Origin: JAAXTT01 sp964530215
GTDB taxonomy: Bacteria > Bacillota > Desulfotomaculia > Desulfotomaculales > Desulfocucumaceae
Length of the DNA: 6,413 nucleotides
Assembly (NCBI GenBank): GCA_964530215.1
Contig: CAZHAJ010000107.1
Coordinates: 1-6,413 of the forward strand
Reading direction: 5' to 3'
This document shows, in pieces, positions 5,982-6,413 of the stretch. The notes beneath the pieces were generated by a model, which saw only the letters and a list, made by a program, of their open reading frames with translations, was not told the DNA's origin and did no database searches. The stretch's first letter is position 1; every line of letters starts with the position of its first letter. Position numbers and translations under genes: made by a program.

Positions 5982-6029
5982 AGCGACCAGCGGCCAGCGA
6001 CCAGGAGCCACTGGTAGCTATTAGCTATT
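5982..6029. repeat. Degenerate 7-base tandem repeat between ireB and the reductase gene
   Basis: Seven units can be read in phase: AGCGACC, AGCGGCC, AGCGACC, AGGAGCC, ACTGGT (one base short), AGCTATT and AGCTATT. The units change from GC-rich to AT-rich along the array. ACCAG (6000-6004) and CTGGT (6011-6015) also form a small inverted repeat. It lies between the ireB terminator and the next ribosome-binding site. Confidence 0.65.
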
Positions 6030-6045
6030 TAGGGAGAGTTTAATA

Positions 6046-6413
6046 TTGGAGTATTGCGAATTAGGCAGTACCGGGATTAAAGTATCCAGGCTGTGTTTCG
6101 GTTCCTTAACCATCGGACCTCTTCAGGCCAATCTACCGATAAAAGAAGGTTCGGAAATAATTAGACATGCATTAAATTCAGGTGTTAATTTTATTGATAC
6201 TGCAGAATTATATAATAATTATCCGGTAATTAAGGAAGGTATTAAGGGTTTTTCCGATAAAGTGGTGATTGCTTCCAAGTCTTATGCATATACTCGTGAG
6301 GGGATGAAGAAAAGTATTGAAAAAGCACTTATGGGTATAGGCAGGGATTATATAGATATATTTCTTCTCCATGAACAGGAAAGCAGGTCAACCATTATGG
6401 GTCATTGGGATGC
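6046..6413 (+). CDS. Aldo/keto reductase, 5' part (cut by window edge)
   Basis: The first 122 residues are visible; the gene continues beyond the window. TTG 6046 follows AGGGAG (6031-6036) by nine bases, and no in-frame ATG occurs until about residue 87. The sequence opens MEYCELGSTGIKVSRLCFGS, the classic start of the aldo/keto reductase (TIM-barrel, NADPH-dependent) family. The four catalytic residues are recognisable: D51 and Y56 in NFIDTAELY, K78 in VVIASKS, and H109 in DIFLLHE. Such enzymes reduce aldehydes and ketones in the cytoplasm; the substrate cannot be told from this part. Some clostridial relatives carry a C-terminal iron-sulfur segment, which would lie outside the window. No convincing promoter is visible between the ireB terminator and this gene, so it may depend on read-through from ireB or on an unusual promoter within the repeat. 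Confidence 0.88.
   Translation, partial: MEYCELGSTGIKVSRLCFGSLTIGPLQANLPIKEGSEIIRHALNSGVNFIDTAELYNNYPVIKEGIKGFSDKVVIASKSYAYTREGMKKSIEKALMGIGRDYIDIFLLHEQESRSTIMGHWD

Noticed and set aside
1..6413. CRISPR array, insertion sequence, tRNA or rRNA genes, or a defence system
   Set aside because: No spaced direct repeats, transposase motifs, cloverleaf sequences or defence-type domains were seen on either strand.

Overview
The window reads as an ordinary chromosomal segment of a low-to-moderate GC Gram-positive anaerobe of the Firmicutes, most likely a clostridial/Peptococcaceae-type bacterium. This rests on the alaS-ireB pair typical of Firmicutes, the strong purine-rich Shine-Dalgarno sites, the sigma-A style promoters, the many TTG starts and the YtxH-like and AI-2E-type genes upstream of alaS. 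The genus assignment is inference. All eight recognised genes lie on the + strand.

Layout. Bases 24-290 encode a small membrane protein whose two CxxC pairs flank a transmembrane hairpin; a rho-independent terminator follows it. Bases 419-1210 encode a membrane-anchored PilZ protein with both c-di-GMP-binding signatures and an acidic tail, preceded by a possible motility sigma factor (SigD-type) promoter and followed by a terminator. Bases 1312-1713 hold two small genes, a soluble zinc-ribbon protein and a YtxH-like glycine-zipper protein, closed by a third terminator. Bases 1797-2831 encode an AI-2E family (UPF0118) transporter. Bases 2939-5590 encode alanyl-tRNA synthetase behind a perfect-consensus promoter. 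Bases 5688-5963 encode IreB (UPF0297) with its own promoter, and a terminator hairpin overlaps the end of that gene. A short 7-base tandem repeat (5982-6029) separates it from an aldo/keto reductase gene that runs off the right edge.

How they work together. alaS and ireB are conserved neighbours, but here each has a good promoter of its own. The genes upstream of alaS look like separate short transcription units divided by hairpin terminators, not one operon. Nothing indicates a mobile element, CRISPR array, phage or obvious new multi-gene system. The most interesting points are the zinc ribbon split by a membrane hairpin, the PilZ gene with a SigD-like promoter, a perfect 20-base palindrome inside the transporter gene, the heptamer repeat, and the heavy use of TTG starts (six of eight genes).
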